A stretch of DNA of 64,000 nucleotides from Anaerolineales bacterium (lineage in GTDB: Bacteria > Chloroflexota > Anaerolineae > Anaerolineales > UBA11579), in NCBI GenBank assembly GCA_019637805.1, contig JAHBVB010000001.1, positions 819,875-883,874 on the forward strand, read 5' to 3'. How positions within the stretch are numbered: position 1 is the stretch's first letter; each line of letters opens with the position of its first letter. The notes under the pieces are model-generated. The model was not told the DNA's origin. It did no database searches and was given only the letters and a program-made list of their open reading frames with translations. Shown here one piece after another: positions 36,467-45,869 of the stretch. The translations under genes were made by a program, and so were the position numbers.

Positions 36467-37906
36467 ATGGGCAAGCGCCGCGTTTTCATCAGTGCCGACC
36501 ATGGTCTGGCGATTGTCTATTTCCTGCAAAGCGATCTGGTCGATCGTCTGATCGTTGCCGGTGTGGAAGTGGTCCTGCTCAGCGACGACGGCCTGATCGA
36601 GCAGATCCAGCAGCGTTTCGGGCGACCCGGCCTGGTGGTGGAAGGACTGCGCCTGTCGCAGGCCGAAAACTACTTCAAAACTGTCTCGCCGTTCTGGCAG
36701 TGGTGGCTGGACTTTTTGCGCCGCGCTGGCGCCTCACGGCGCATCAATCTGGAGGCGGTGGAAAGTTACATCCAGCAGGTGGAAGCTGAGGCCAATCCGC
36801 GGCGCAAAAGGTTGTTCCCGTTGATGCAAATCGTGGTGGCTGCCCTGCGCAATTTGCGCTGGGCGCGCCAATTGTTGGTGCGTGCCCAGCGGCGCTTCAC
36901 TCCCAATCTGTATGCCGACCTGTTCGCCAAGTATCAGCCGGAACTGGTCGTGGCCAGCACGCCGGGTTGGCGGCATGACCGCTATCTATTGCGCGAGGCG
37001 GCTGCCCGCGGCGTGCCGACTGCGGCGGTGATCGTGGGCTGGGACAACAGCAGCAGCTACAGCCTGCCCGGTGCCCCCGTGGACTGGATCAGCTGTTGGT
37101 CTGAGCTGCAAAAAGAGGAATTGACCCAGGGCTCTGATTGGGACGCCAAGCGCGTCCACGTCGGCGGCATTCCTTCCTACGACGGCTATTTTCGTGATGA
37201 GTGGCGCTTGCCGCGCCAACAGTATTTTGCGCAGCATGGGCTGGACCCGCAGCGCAAGTTGATTTCTTATGCCAGCAGCTTCATCACCTTCTCGCCCAAT
37301 ATCCAGAACATTGAAGCACTGGCTGAGCTGGTTTCCGGCCAGCAGCTGGCTGAGCCCAGCCAGCTCTTGATCCGCCTGCACCCCAATCACTTCATGGATG
37401 TGGAGCGCTTCGCTGCCGAACGCGAGCAAATCCGCGCCCTGGCGCAGCGCTTCCCGCATGTGCACCTGGTCGAACCGGTGCCCCTGGGTGGTTCTTTAGG
37501 CTATTATTCGGGAGAAGACATGCCCGAAAAAGCCTCGATGATGGCGTATTCCGATGTATTCGTGACCGTCTATTCCACCATGGTGGTGGAAGCTTCGGTG
37601 CAAGGCAGCCCGGTGGTCAGCGCTTGCATTGACTCACCGCTGGGTTGGCCGGGCAAGTTCACCTTGCCGCTTTCGCGCATTGGTGACTGGCCCACGCACT
37701 CCCGCTTTCGCCAGTCGGGCGCGGGGCGCGTGGCTTATATCGCCGCGGAGCTGGCGGCGGCGATCAACCATTACTTGCAGAACCCGCAGGCAGACCAGGC
37801 AGCCCGTGCTGCGTTTGTGCAGCGCGAGTGCACTTTCACCGACGGCAGCGCCGGGCAGCGCACCGCAGACTATTTGCTTTCTCGTATAGGAAAACAAGAT
37901 GAGTAA
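36467..37906 (+). CDS. GT-B-fold protein related to capsule/UDP-GlcNAc-epimerase-like transferases
   Basis: A 479-residue protein. I start at ATG 36467, one base after the previous stop; an ATG at 36431 would overlap by 35 bases and add a non-conserved lead. 'RRVFISADHGLAIVYFLQ' opens the first Rossmann domain, and the C-terminal domain has 'ISYASSFITFSPN', 'LLIRLHPNHFMD' and 'DVFVTVYSTMVVEASVQGSPVV', the same layout as the proteins at 27275 and 47994. Such proteins are related to CDP-glycerol- and Kdo-transferase-like GT-B enzymes. It overlaps the sulfotransferase gene by eight bases. Confidence 0.65.
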   Translation: MGKRRVFISADHGLAIVYFLQSDLVDRLIVAGVEVVLLSDDGLIEQIQQRFGRPGLVVEGLRLSQAENYFKTVSPFWQWWLDFLRRAGASRRINLEAVESYIQQVEAEANPRRKRLFPLMQIVVAALRNLRWARQLLVRAQRRFTPNLYADLFAKYQPELVVASTPGWRHDRYLLREAAARGVPTAAVIVGWDNSSSYSLPGAPVDWISCWSELQKEELTQGSDWDAKRVHVGGIPSYDGYFRDEWRLPRQQYFAQHGLDPQRKLISYASSFITFSPNIQNIEALAELVSGQQLAEPSQLLIRLHPNHFMDVERFAAEREQIRALAQRFPHVHLVEPVPLGGSLGYYSGEDMPEKASMMAYSDVFVTVYSTMVVEASVQGSPVVSACIDSPLGWPGKFTLPLSRIGDWPTHSRFRQSGAGRVAYIAAELAAAINHYLQNPQADQAARAAFVQRECTFTDGSAGQRTADYLLSRIGKQDE

Positions 37907-38921
37907 TCGCATTCAACGCGCCCTGCGCGTGCTGCTCACCGGCAAAAGTGAATCCGGGACGCTGCGCGAAGTCCCTCCCATCCACTCTGAGGACCTGGCC
38001 GAAATTCGCCAGTTCTTTCCAATGCCCAAGTTCTTCATTTTTGGGCACGCGCGCTCCGGCACTACCTTGCTGGCCCGCCTGGTACGCGTGCACCCGGACG
38101 TGCACTGCAACTGGCAGGCGCATTTCTTCACCCGCCCGCCGCTGCTCAGTGGCATCCTGGCCGACAAGAAATACGAAGACTGGTTGGCACGACGCAGCAA
38201 CCGCTGGAACCGCGGCCGGGATATGTCGCCGGTCGCCCTGCGGGCGATGAGCGACTACATCCTCGAACGCGACGCCTTGCGCGAGGGCAAGCGGGTGGTG
38301 GGCGACAAGAGCCCCAATGTGCTGCTGGGCGGCAAAGCCGTCAGCGAGATGCACCGCCTGTACCCGGACGGCAGCCTGATCAACATCGTACGAGACGGGC
38401 GCGACACACTGATCTCGCATCGCTTCCAAAACTTTATCGACGGCGTCCAATTCCTCAATAAAGCGGATCTGAAACTGCGTGATGAGTTTGCCAAAAACCC
38501 GGAGCCGTTCTTTGCCGGCGAGCGTTCCGTGTTCACGCCCCAGGCGGTTAAGAACATGGCCAAGAGCTGGGCCGAAAACGTCAGTGAAACCGATAAATTA
38601 GGACACCAGTTGTATGGAGCGCGCTATTTTTCGCTGCGCTATGAGGATTTATTGGCGCGACCCTACGAAATGCTCTCCAAATTGTGGAGTTTCCTAGGTG
38701 TGAACCCGGACACCATGGAAGCCCGTGTGCAGGCCGAGATGGGCGAGAACCCGGATGCGGACTGGCAGAGCCAAAAGGCGCCAGACTTGGCGGCTTTGTT
38801 GGAAAAGGGCAAGCGCGGTTCTTGGAAACAGTTGTTCACTGAGAGGGACAAACAATTGTTCAAGGAAGCCGCCGGCGCTGTGCTGCAAACTTGGGGCTAT
38901 GAGCAAGGCGGGGATTGGTAG
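37899..38921 (+). CDS. PAPS-dependent sulfotransferase
   Basis: A 340-residue sulfotransferase. The PAPS 5'-phosphosulfate loop is 'KFFIFGHARSGTTLLARLV' (P-loop-like), the 3'-phosphate motif is 'INIVRDGRDTLISHRF', then 'LRYEDLLARPYEML' and a C-terminal 'KRGSWKQLFTERDKQLFKE' resembling the RKGxxGxWKxxFT motif. It moves sulfate from PAPS to a hydroxyl or amino group. It has no signal peptide or membrane helix, so it would act in the cytoplasm on a lipid-linked glycan. PAPS can be supplied by the bifunctional enzyme at 43278. It overlaps the preceding gene by eight bases. Confidence 0.9.
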   Translation: MSNRIQRALRVLLTGKSESGTLREVPPIHSEDLAEIRQFFPMPKFFIFGHARSGTTLLARLVRVHPDVHCNWQAHFFTRPPLLSGILADKKYEDWLARRSNRWNRGRDMSPVALRAMSDYILERDALREGKRVVGDKSPNVLLGGKAVSEMHRLYPDGSLINIVRDGRDTLISHRFQNFIDGVQFLNKADLKLRDEFAKNPEPFFAGERSVFTPQAVKNMAKSWAENVSETDKLGHQLYGARYFSLRYEDLLARPYEMLSKLWSFLGVNPDTMEARVQAEMGENPDADWQSQKAPDLAALLEKGKRGSWKQLFTERDKQLFKEAAGAVLQTWGYEQGGDW

Positions 38922-38922
38922 C

Positions 38923-39909
38923 GTGAAATTCCTCATCGCCGGCTTCGGCTCGATCGGGCGCCGCCACTTCCGCAACCTGCGCACGCTGGGCGAAAGGGAT
39001 GTGCTTTTCTATCGCACGCGCAGCAGCTCATTACCCGATGAAGAGTTGGATGGTTTTATCGTGGAGACGGACCTGCAGGCGGCCCTGGCCCATAAGCCGG
39101 ATGCGGTCATTGTGGCCAACCCCACTGCCCTGCACCTGGACGTGGCCATTCCGGCCGCTGCCGCCGGCTGCCACCTGTTGATGGAAAAACCCATTTCACA
39201 TTCGTTGGCACGTGTGGCGGAGCTGCAGGCGGCTCTGGCCCGCGGCGGCGGGCAGGCACTGGTCGGTTTCCAATACCGTTTCCATCCGGGTTTGCAGCAG
39301 GCCGCCAAATTCCTCACTTCTGGCGAGCTGGGTCAGCCACTGGCCGCCCGGGCGCACTGGGGTGAATATCTGCCCAACTGGCACCCTTGGGAAGATTACC
39401 GCCAGGGTTACAGTGCGCGCAGCGACCTGGGCGGCGGAGTGGTGCTGACCCTCAGCCACCCCTTCGATTACCTGCGCTGGCTGCTGGGTGATGTGCGCGC
39501 CCTGTGGGCCAGCACCCGCCGCAGCGGTCAATTGGAGATCGAAGTCGAAGACCAGGCCGAAGTGGGCCTGGAGTTTGCCAGCGGCGTGCTGGCCTCTGTG
39601 CATCTGAATTATCTGCAACAGCCAGCAGCCCACTGGCTGGAAGTGATTTGTAGCCGCGGGCTGCTGCATTGGGACGCGCCCAGCGGAGCGCTATATGTGC
39701 AGCCCGCCGAAAGTGGCGCTCAGGAATTCCTGGCGCCGCCCGACTTTGATCGCAATGATATGTTTCTGGACGAAATGCGCCACTTCATTGCCGTCACCCA
39801 CGGCGAAACCACGCCGCGCTGTACGCTGGAGGATGGCATTCAGGCTCAACGGATCGTCGAGGCGGTGCATCGTTCGGCGGCTGAAGGCCGCCGTATTGAC
39901 CTGGACTGA
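38923..39909 (+). CDS. Gfo/Idh/MocA-family oxidoreductase
   Basis: A 328-residue NAD(P)-dependent oxidoreductase: 'KFLIAGFGSIGRRHFRNL' is the nucleotide site, 'VIVANPTALHLDVAI' and 'HLLMEKPISHSL' (the EKP catalytic lysine motif) are classic Gfo/Idh signatures, and the C-terminal alpha/beta domain contains 'DLGGGVVLTLSHPFDYLRWLLG'. I start at GTG 38923, with GGGG about 11 bases upstream; the alternative ATG 38899 overlaps the sulfotransferase. Members oxidise or reduce sugar hydroxyls, including nonulosonate precursors. It is the last + strand gene before the two reverse-oriented genes; its stop is three bases from the end of the convergent gene. Confidence 0.87.
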   Translation: MKFLIAGFGSIGRRHFRNLRTLGERDVLFYRTRSSSLPDEELDGFIVETDLQAALAHKPDAVIVANPTALHLDVAIPAAAAGCHLLMEKPISHSLARVAELQAALARGGGQALVGFQYRFHPGLQQAAKFLTSGELGQPLAARAHWGEYLPNWHPWEDYRQGYSARSDLGGGVVLTLSHPFDYLRWLLGDVRALWASTRRSGQLEIEVEDQAEVGLEFASGVLASVHLNYLQQPAAHWLEVICSRGLLHWDAPSGALYVQPAESGAQEFLAPPDFDRNDMFLDEMRHFIAVTHGETTPRCTLEDGIQAQRIVEAVHRSAAEGRRIDLD

Positions 39910-39912
39910 AAC

Positions 39913-41511
39913 TTATGGGCTGAGCAGATCCCAGTGGATGTTGGGCGAGTCGCTGCGGAAATAGTAAGGTATCCCATCCACTACATACTTCTTGTAGTTC
40001 ATCAGATACGGGGCAGCTTCTGCATCCGTGTCTTCCCATAGTTGTGCAATCACATCCGGCTGCAGTTCCCCAATCGAGTAGGCGTAATCCCATTTGTTGT
40101 GACCTGGGCGGTAATTGCCCGGCTCAAATAGACTGGCATTGAGGTGTGCTTCCTGGCGGGCGATGACCGGGTCGTTTTTGCCCAGCAGGTCAATGCTGGT
40201 GCGTTCGGAAAAATAGGGCAGGTTGCCGGCGGTCACCACCGCGATCGTGGCCTGCGGCGCGGTCAGCTCGCCCAGCTTGAGGCCGATGCTGGCGTAGCGT
40301 TCCACGCTCTCCGTGAAAATGGGCTTGTCCCGCAAGGTCCAGCGGGCAAACCCATTCTGTACGTTCAACGTGTTCAGGCTGAGCAAGCTCATCCCCACCC
40401 ACAGGACCAGGACCGTCTGGGCTGTGGCGCCGGCCCATGCGGGCGGTTTTTTGATAGTAGCCAGGAGAGCGGCGGCCAGCTGCCCCAGCGTGTGGGCGTA
40501 AAGCACAAAGAAGATTGGCATTACCGCGGCGATGAAGCGATTGGCTCCGCCCACATGCTCCCAGGCGTCGCCGCCTACGTAGACGCTGTAGCCCACCTGG
40601 GCCAACACTGCCGCGTATAGCGGCAGTAGGGTTTTGCGTCGGTCCACAGCAGGCAATGTGAGCGGCAGGGCAAAGATAGCCCAGTTTGAAGTCCATACAA
40701 AATCCCACAGGCGACGCAGGCCAATGCTGATGCGCAAGACGCTGGAGCCAGTGCCCAGTTTGAGGTAATAAGTGGTGGGCAGTGGGTCGCCGTAGTAGGC
40801 CAGCCGCCACAGCGTCAAAACCAGCAGCGTGCCGAACACGGCCCCCAGGCCACCCAATAGGTGTTGGCGGCGATGTCCTGGGTCTATCCAGACCAGCGCG
40901 GCTGTGGCGGCTAGGGCCGGCGCGGCGGCATCCATGCGCAGCAGCACGCCCAGGCCGAAGAGCAAATAAGTCCAGGGTTGGAAATGACCGTGTTGCAGGC
41001 CGCGTATGGCCAGGTACAGGGCCGCGCTGAACAGCAGGGCCTGCAGGCCAACTTCCATACCCTGCAGGCTCCAATTGTTGAGCGGGAAATAGAACGCGGT
41101 GAGGAAGACCGCCGCCAAAGGCACCAAGCGGTTGGACGAGAATTGTTCGGCCAAACCCTTGACCATCCACAGATTGAGGAACAAGCAGCACAGGCTGATC
41201 AGCTTGATGTAGAAACTGGTTTCTGTGATCTCCAGGGGGAAGAGGTGTACCAAGCTCATCACTAGCACCCACAAGGGATTGCTGAAGCCTTCAATGCGCT
41301 CCCCGCCTGCGTTCCACACCAGACCATCGCCGCGGGCAAAATTCTTGGCGAACTGCATCGAGATCATGGCGTCGTCGAACAAGGCGTGCATGCGCTGCCC
41401 CTCCACTTCGATGCTGGTGCGCTGGATGAATGCCCAGCCGTAAAGCAAAAACGCAGCCAGCAGGATGGCCATGGCGATTGGATAGAGTGGGAGGCGTTTG
41501 AGAGCGGGCAT
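39913..41511 (-). CDS. AftB-like GT-C membrane glycosyltransferase (a)
   Basis: A 532-residue membrane protein on the reverse strand. I start at the ATG at 41511 (PALKRLPLYPIAMAILLAAF, a first membrane helix); the longer frame runs backward into the paralogue. After helix 1 comes the conserved outer loop 'DDAMISMQFAKNFARGDGLVWNAGGERIEGFSNPLW', matching the pattern of AftB-type (GT89) arabinofuranosyltransferases as I remember it, with the first aspartates as catalytic candidates. About ten further helices follow, and a C-terminal soluble domain with 'YFSERTSIDLLGKNDPVIAR'. Immediately downstream (one base) of its paralogue and probably co-transcribed with it. Confidence 0.75.
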   Translation of the reverse strand: MPALKRLPLYPIAMAILLAAFLLYGWAFIQRTSIEVEGQRMHALFDDAMISMQFAKNFARGDGLVWNAGGERIEGFSNPLWVLVMSLVHLFPLEITETSFYIKLISLCCLFLNLWMVKGLAEQFSSNRLVPLAAVFLTAFYFPLNNWSLQGMEVGLQALLFSAALYLAIRGLQHGHFQPWTYLLFGLGVLLRMDAAAPALAATAALVWIDPGHRRQHLLGGLGAVFGTLLVLTLWRLAYYGDPLPTTYYLKLGTGSSVLRISIGLRRLWDFVWTSNWAIFALPLTLPAVDRRKTLLPLYAAVLAQVGYSVYVGGDAWEHVGGANRFIAAVMPIFFVLYAHTLGQLAAALLATIKKPPAWAGATAQTVLVLWVGMSLLSLNTLNVQNGFARWTLRDKPIFTESVERYASIGLKLGELTAPQATIAVVTAGNLPYFSERTSIDLLGKNDPVIARQEAHLNASLFEPGNYRPGHNKWDYAYSIGELQPDVIAQLWEDTDAEAAPYLMNYKKYVVDGIPYYFRSDSPNIHWDLLSP

Positions 41512-41512
41512 A

Positions 41513-43141
41513 TTAAGGTGCCAAGCTGTTGATCTGATCCCAGAGGACATTGGGTGAGTCGGTGCGGATGTAGAGCACATAGCCATCCAGTTCAAAATGC
41601 TCAAAGCCGCCTGCTTCCAAGTAGGGCGCCATTTCGCGGCTGCTGCCCCAGATCTGAGCCACAATGTCTGGCTGCAACTGCACGATGGAGTGCTGGTAGT
41701 CCCATTTGTTGTGGCCCGGGCGGAAGGTGTCTTCCACATTGCTGAGCGTGCCGCCTGCACTGTGGGGCGCGCTGCTCGCAATAACTTTGTCGCTCTTGCC
41801 CAGCATGTCAATCCCGTAGCGTTCCGCAAAGTAGATGATGTTGCCTGCCGTAGCCACCGCAATTCGTGCCTCTGGCGTGGTGATTTGGTTGATCAGCAGG
41901 CCGATCCGCGTATAGCGTTCCGTACCCGGCACGAAGATGGGCCGTTTGATCGTCAGCCACTTGTCGCGGGCGTCGTTCTCGTGGATGACATTGAAGCTGA
42001 ATAGACTGGTGAACACCAGCGCGGCCATCACGCCATGGCTGGCCAAGGCAGTCCAGTTGTCTGGTCGCAACTGCAGCAGCCTGCGGCGCAGTTTGTCCAA
42101 CACTTGCACGAAAAGCAAAAAGAATAAGGGCATGGCCAGGGCGATGAAGCGGTTGGCGCCGCCTTTGTGTTCCCAGGCGTCGCCGCCGACGTAAATGCTG
42201 TAAGCCACTTGCCCAGCCAGCAGGGCAAACAAAAGCAGCGTCGCTTTGTCCGGCCAGAAGGCCATTAGCAAGAGCGGGAGCAGGGTCAAGAACCAACCTG
42301 AATCCCAAACGAAACCGCCAAAGACATCCAGACCGCGGCGCAGGCGTTCCGCCAGCGAGATACCGGCAACCTTGAGCGTGTAGGTGTTCGGCACCAGTTC
42401 TCCGTAATACCAATAACGCAAGCCGGTTTGCAGGGCCAGCGAGGCACCCAGCAGCCCCAAGCCCCAGGCCAGATGCTGGCGGCGGTGGGGTGCATCTTGC
42501 CAGGCCTGCAGGATGCACAGGGCTGTCAGGGGCACCAGCATGTCCACGCGTACCCAGGTGCCCAGCGCCAGCAGGGCATAAGGCCAAAACGAAAAGCGCC
42601 CGCCATCCCGCGCGCGCAGCGCCAGCCAGACCGCGCTGCTTAGCAGCAGCGTTAGCAGGCCGACCTCCATGCCCTGCAGGGCCCAGTTGTTGAGATGGAA
42701 ATAGAACCCCGTCAGCCCGGCGGCTAGCAGCGCAGCCAACTCGCCTGTAAAGAGCCGCCGGCCGACCAGCCAAACAACAATAATATTCAGGCCTAGAAAG
42801 ATGGCGCTGCTAATCTGGATGGGCAGGCTGACCGTCTCGGGCGGCAAGCCCAGCTTGTGAAAAAGAGCCATGAACAGCACCCAGCCGGGGTTGCTAAAGC
42901 CCTCCACGCGCTCGCCGCCGGCGTTCCATACCAGGCCATCTCCATTGGCCAAGTTGCGTGCGTATTGCATCGAGATCATGGCGTCGTCAAATAGAGCGTA
43001 ATAGCGCTGTTCATCTACGACAAAGCTGGTGCGTTCAATAAACCGTGCGCAGTAAAAGGCAAAAGCCAATAGGATGCCGATAAGACCAAGAACGCCTAAA
43101 AGGCGAGTGGTCTTTGGGGAAAGCACGGGGGCTTTTAACAT
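41513..43141 (-). CDS. AftB-like GT-C membrane glycosyltransferase (b)
   Basis: A 542-residue paralogue of the neighbour at 39913, sharing 'DDAMISMQYARNLANGDGLVWNAGGERVEGFSNPGW', 'YFHLNNWALQGMEVGLLTLL', 'GGDAWEHKGGANRFIALAMPLFF' and 'YFAERYGIDMLGKSDKVIA'. The start is ATG 43141, set by a TATAAT box ending nine bases upstream (leaderless); the longer frame to 43201 has no support. Expected to transfer a sugar from a polyprenyl phosphate donor on the outer face of the membrane. It is transcribed divergently from the PAPS synthetase gene. The tandem pair is presumably a local duplication. Confidence 0.77.
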   Translation of the reverse strand: MLKAPVLSPKTTRLLGVLGLIGILLAFAFYCARFIERTSFVVDEQRYYALFDDAMISMQYARNLANGDGLVWNAGGERVEGFSNPGWVLFMALFHKLGLPPETVSLPIQISSAIFLGLNIIVVWLVGRRLFTGELAALLAAGLTGFYFHLNNWALQGMEVGLLTLLLSSAVWLALRARDGGRFSFWPYALLALGTWVRVDMLVPLTALCILQAWQDAPHRRQHLAWGLGLLGASLALQTGLRYWYYGELVPNTYTLKVAGISLAERLRRGLDVFGGFVWDSGWFLTLLPLLLMAFWPDKATLLLFALLAGQVAYSIYVGGDAWEHKGGANRFIALAMPLFFLLFVQVLDKLRRRLLQLRPDNWTALASHGVMAALVFTSLFSFNVIHENDARDKWLTIKRPIFVPGTERYTRIGLLINQITTPEARIAVATAGNIIYFAERYGIDMLGKSDKVIASSAPHSAGGTLSNVEDTFRPGHNKWDYQHSIVQLQPDIVAQIWGSSREMAPYLEAGGFEHFELDGYVLYIRTDSPNVLWDQINSLAP

Positions 43142-43150
43142 AAGAAAGGG

Positions 43151-43156
43151 ATTATA
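43151..43156 (-). promoter_or_regulatory. -10 promoter box (TATAAT, reverse strand), leaderless
   Basis: Read on the reverse strand, TATAAT ends nine bases before the ATG at 43141 with no ribosome site between, the same geometry as at 5921. It supports a leaderless transcript for the two reverse-strand glycosyltransferases. No good -35 is visible. Confidence 0.62.
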
Positions 43157-43195
43157 ACCAACCAGGCGTGTATAGCTGTTTAGGGGCCTTGGTGG

Positions 43196-43201
43196 TATCA
43201 T
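43196..43201 (+). promoter_or_regulatory. Weak -10-like box (TATCAT) ahead of the PAPS synthetase
   Basis: TATCAT lies in the divergent intergenic region, 24 bases before the leader hairpin and 76 before the ATG at 43278. The TTGACA at 43222-43227 has no matching -10 (it runs into the hairpin). The promoter assignment is therefore weak. Confidence 0.25.
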
Positions 43202-43224
43202 TTCTGCCGTGAACCCCGTGTTTG

Positions 43225-43253
43225 ACAGCCTGCCACTATGTGCAGGCTGTTTT
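43225..43253 (+). terminator. Nine-bp hairpin with T-run in the PAPS-synthetase leader (attenuator-like)
   Basis: ACAGCCTGC (43225-43233) pairs perfectly with GCAGGCTGT (43242-43250) around an eight-base loop and is followed by TTTT. It has the form of an intrinsic terminator but lies 25 bases upstream of the gene's start, in a divergent region where no + strand gene ends. An attenuator or leader-stability role is more likely than gene-end termination. Confidence 0.55.
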
Positions 43254-43277
43254 GTGCCGGGTCATTTATGGAGTTAA

Positions 43278-45020
<1,743 letters not shown>

Positions 45021-45050
45021 GCTGCACAGCAGGGCAGCCAGTTGCCCACC

Positions 45051-45869
45051 ATGTCCGCACTCCCTTCTTTTGACCTGACTGCCCGCGCTGCCGTAGTAAC
45101 CGGCGGCGCGGGCTTGCTTGGCCGCCAGTTTTGCCAAACCCTGGCTTCGGCCGGGGCGGCGGTGCTGGTGGCGGACATGGATCTGGACGCCGCCGAAGCG
45201 GTGGCCGAGGGCATCCGCGCCGCTGGCGGACGGGCTTTAGCCCAGCAAACCAACGTGGGCGAGGCTGATTCTGCGCGAGCGATGGCTGCCGCTGCGGCCG
45301 AGCAGTTCGGCAGCCTGGACATCCTGGTCAACAGCGCCGCCCTGGACCCCAAATTCGACAAATCTGGAGCGGGTAAACACAGCAGCGCCTTTGAGGACTA
45401 CGCGCTGGAAACCTGGGAAGCCGCGCTCAGGGTCAATCTGACCGGCGCGTTCCTATGCTCGCAAGCCACGGTAATGCACATGCTCTCTCAGGGTCGCGGC
45501 GTCATTATCAATATCTGCTCCACCTATGGCCTGGGTGGGCCTGACCAGCGCCTGTACCAGCGCCCGGGTGAGCCTGCCCAATACAAACCAGTGGATTACA
45601 CCGTCACCAAAGCGGGCATTTTAGGGCTGACCAAGTACCTGGCTACGTATTACGGCGACAAGAACATTCGCGTGAATGCCCTCACACCGGGTGGCGTATT
45701 CAACGGACATGACGAGCATTTTGTGCAGCAATACTCTGCCCGCACGGTTCTGGGGCGCATGGCACAGCCGGATGAGATGAATGGCGGCCTGCTTTTCCTG
45801 GCCTCGGATGCCTCCAGCTACATGACGGGAGCCAATCTGGTTGTGGATGGGGGCTGGACGGCCTGGTGA
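45051..45869 (+). CDS. Classical short-chain dehydrogenase/reductase
   Basis: A 272-residue classical SDR: 'AAVVTGGAGLLGRQFCQTL' (TGxxxGxG variant), 'ILVNSAALDP' (NxAA), 'VIINICSTYGLGG' (catalytic serine) and 'PVDYTVTKAGILGLTKYL' (YxxxK), ending 'YMTGANLVVDGGW'. Start taken at ATG 45051; a TTG at 45042 is less likely. Similar SDRs accompany nonulosonate clusters, where they set the redox state of a sugar carbon. It lies between the PAPS synthetase and the NeuA-KdsC fusion, with a GTGA overlap to the latter, so a role in making that module's sugar is more likely than in sulfate metabolism. Confidence 0.88.
   Translation: MSALPSFDLTARAAVVTGGAGLLGRQFCQTLASAGAAVLVADMDLDAAEAVAEGIRAAGGRALAQQTNVGEADSARAMAAAAAEQFGSLDILVNSAALDPKFDKSGAGKHSSAFEDYALETWEAALRVNLTGAFLCSQATVMHMLSQGRGVIINICSTYGLGGPDQRLYQRPGEPAQYKPVDYTVTKAGILGLTKYLATYYGDKNIRVNALTPGGVFNGHDEHFVQQYSARTVLGRMAQPDEMNGGLLFLASDASSYMTGANLVVDGGWTAW

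Noticed and set aside
38725-38922. Longer start for the Gfo/Idh oxidoreductase
   Set aside because: The added residues are an out-of-frame reading of the sulfotransferase gene; the GxGxxG motif begins right after GTG 38923.
43222-43227. TTGACA as a -35 promoter element
   Set aside because: It is a perfect hexamer but has no -10 at 16-19 bases; the following bases are the hairpin 43225-43250, so it is probably incidental.
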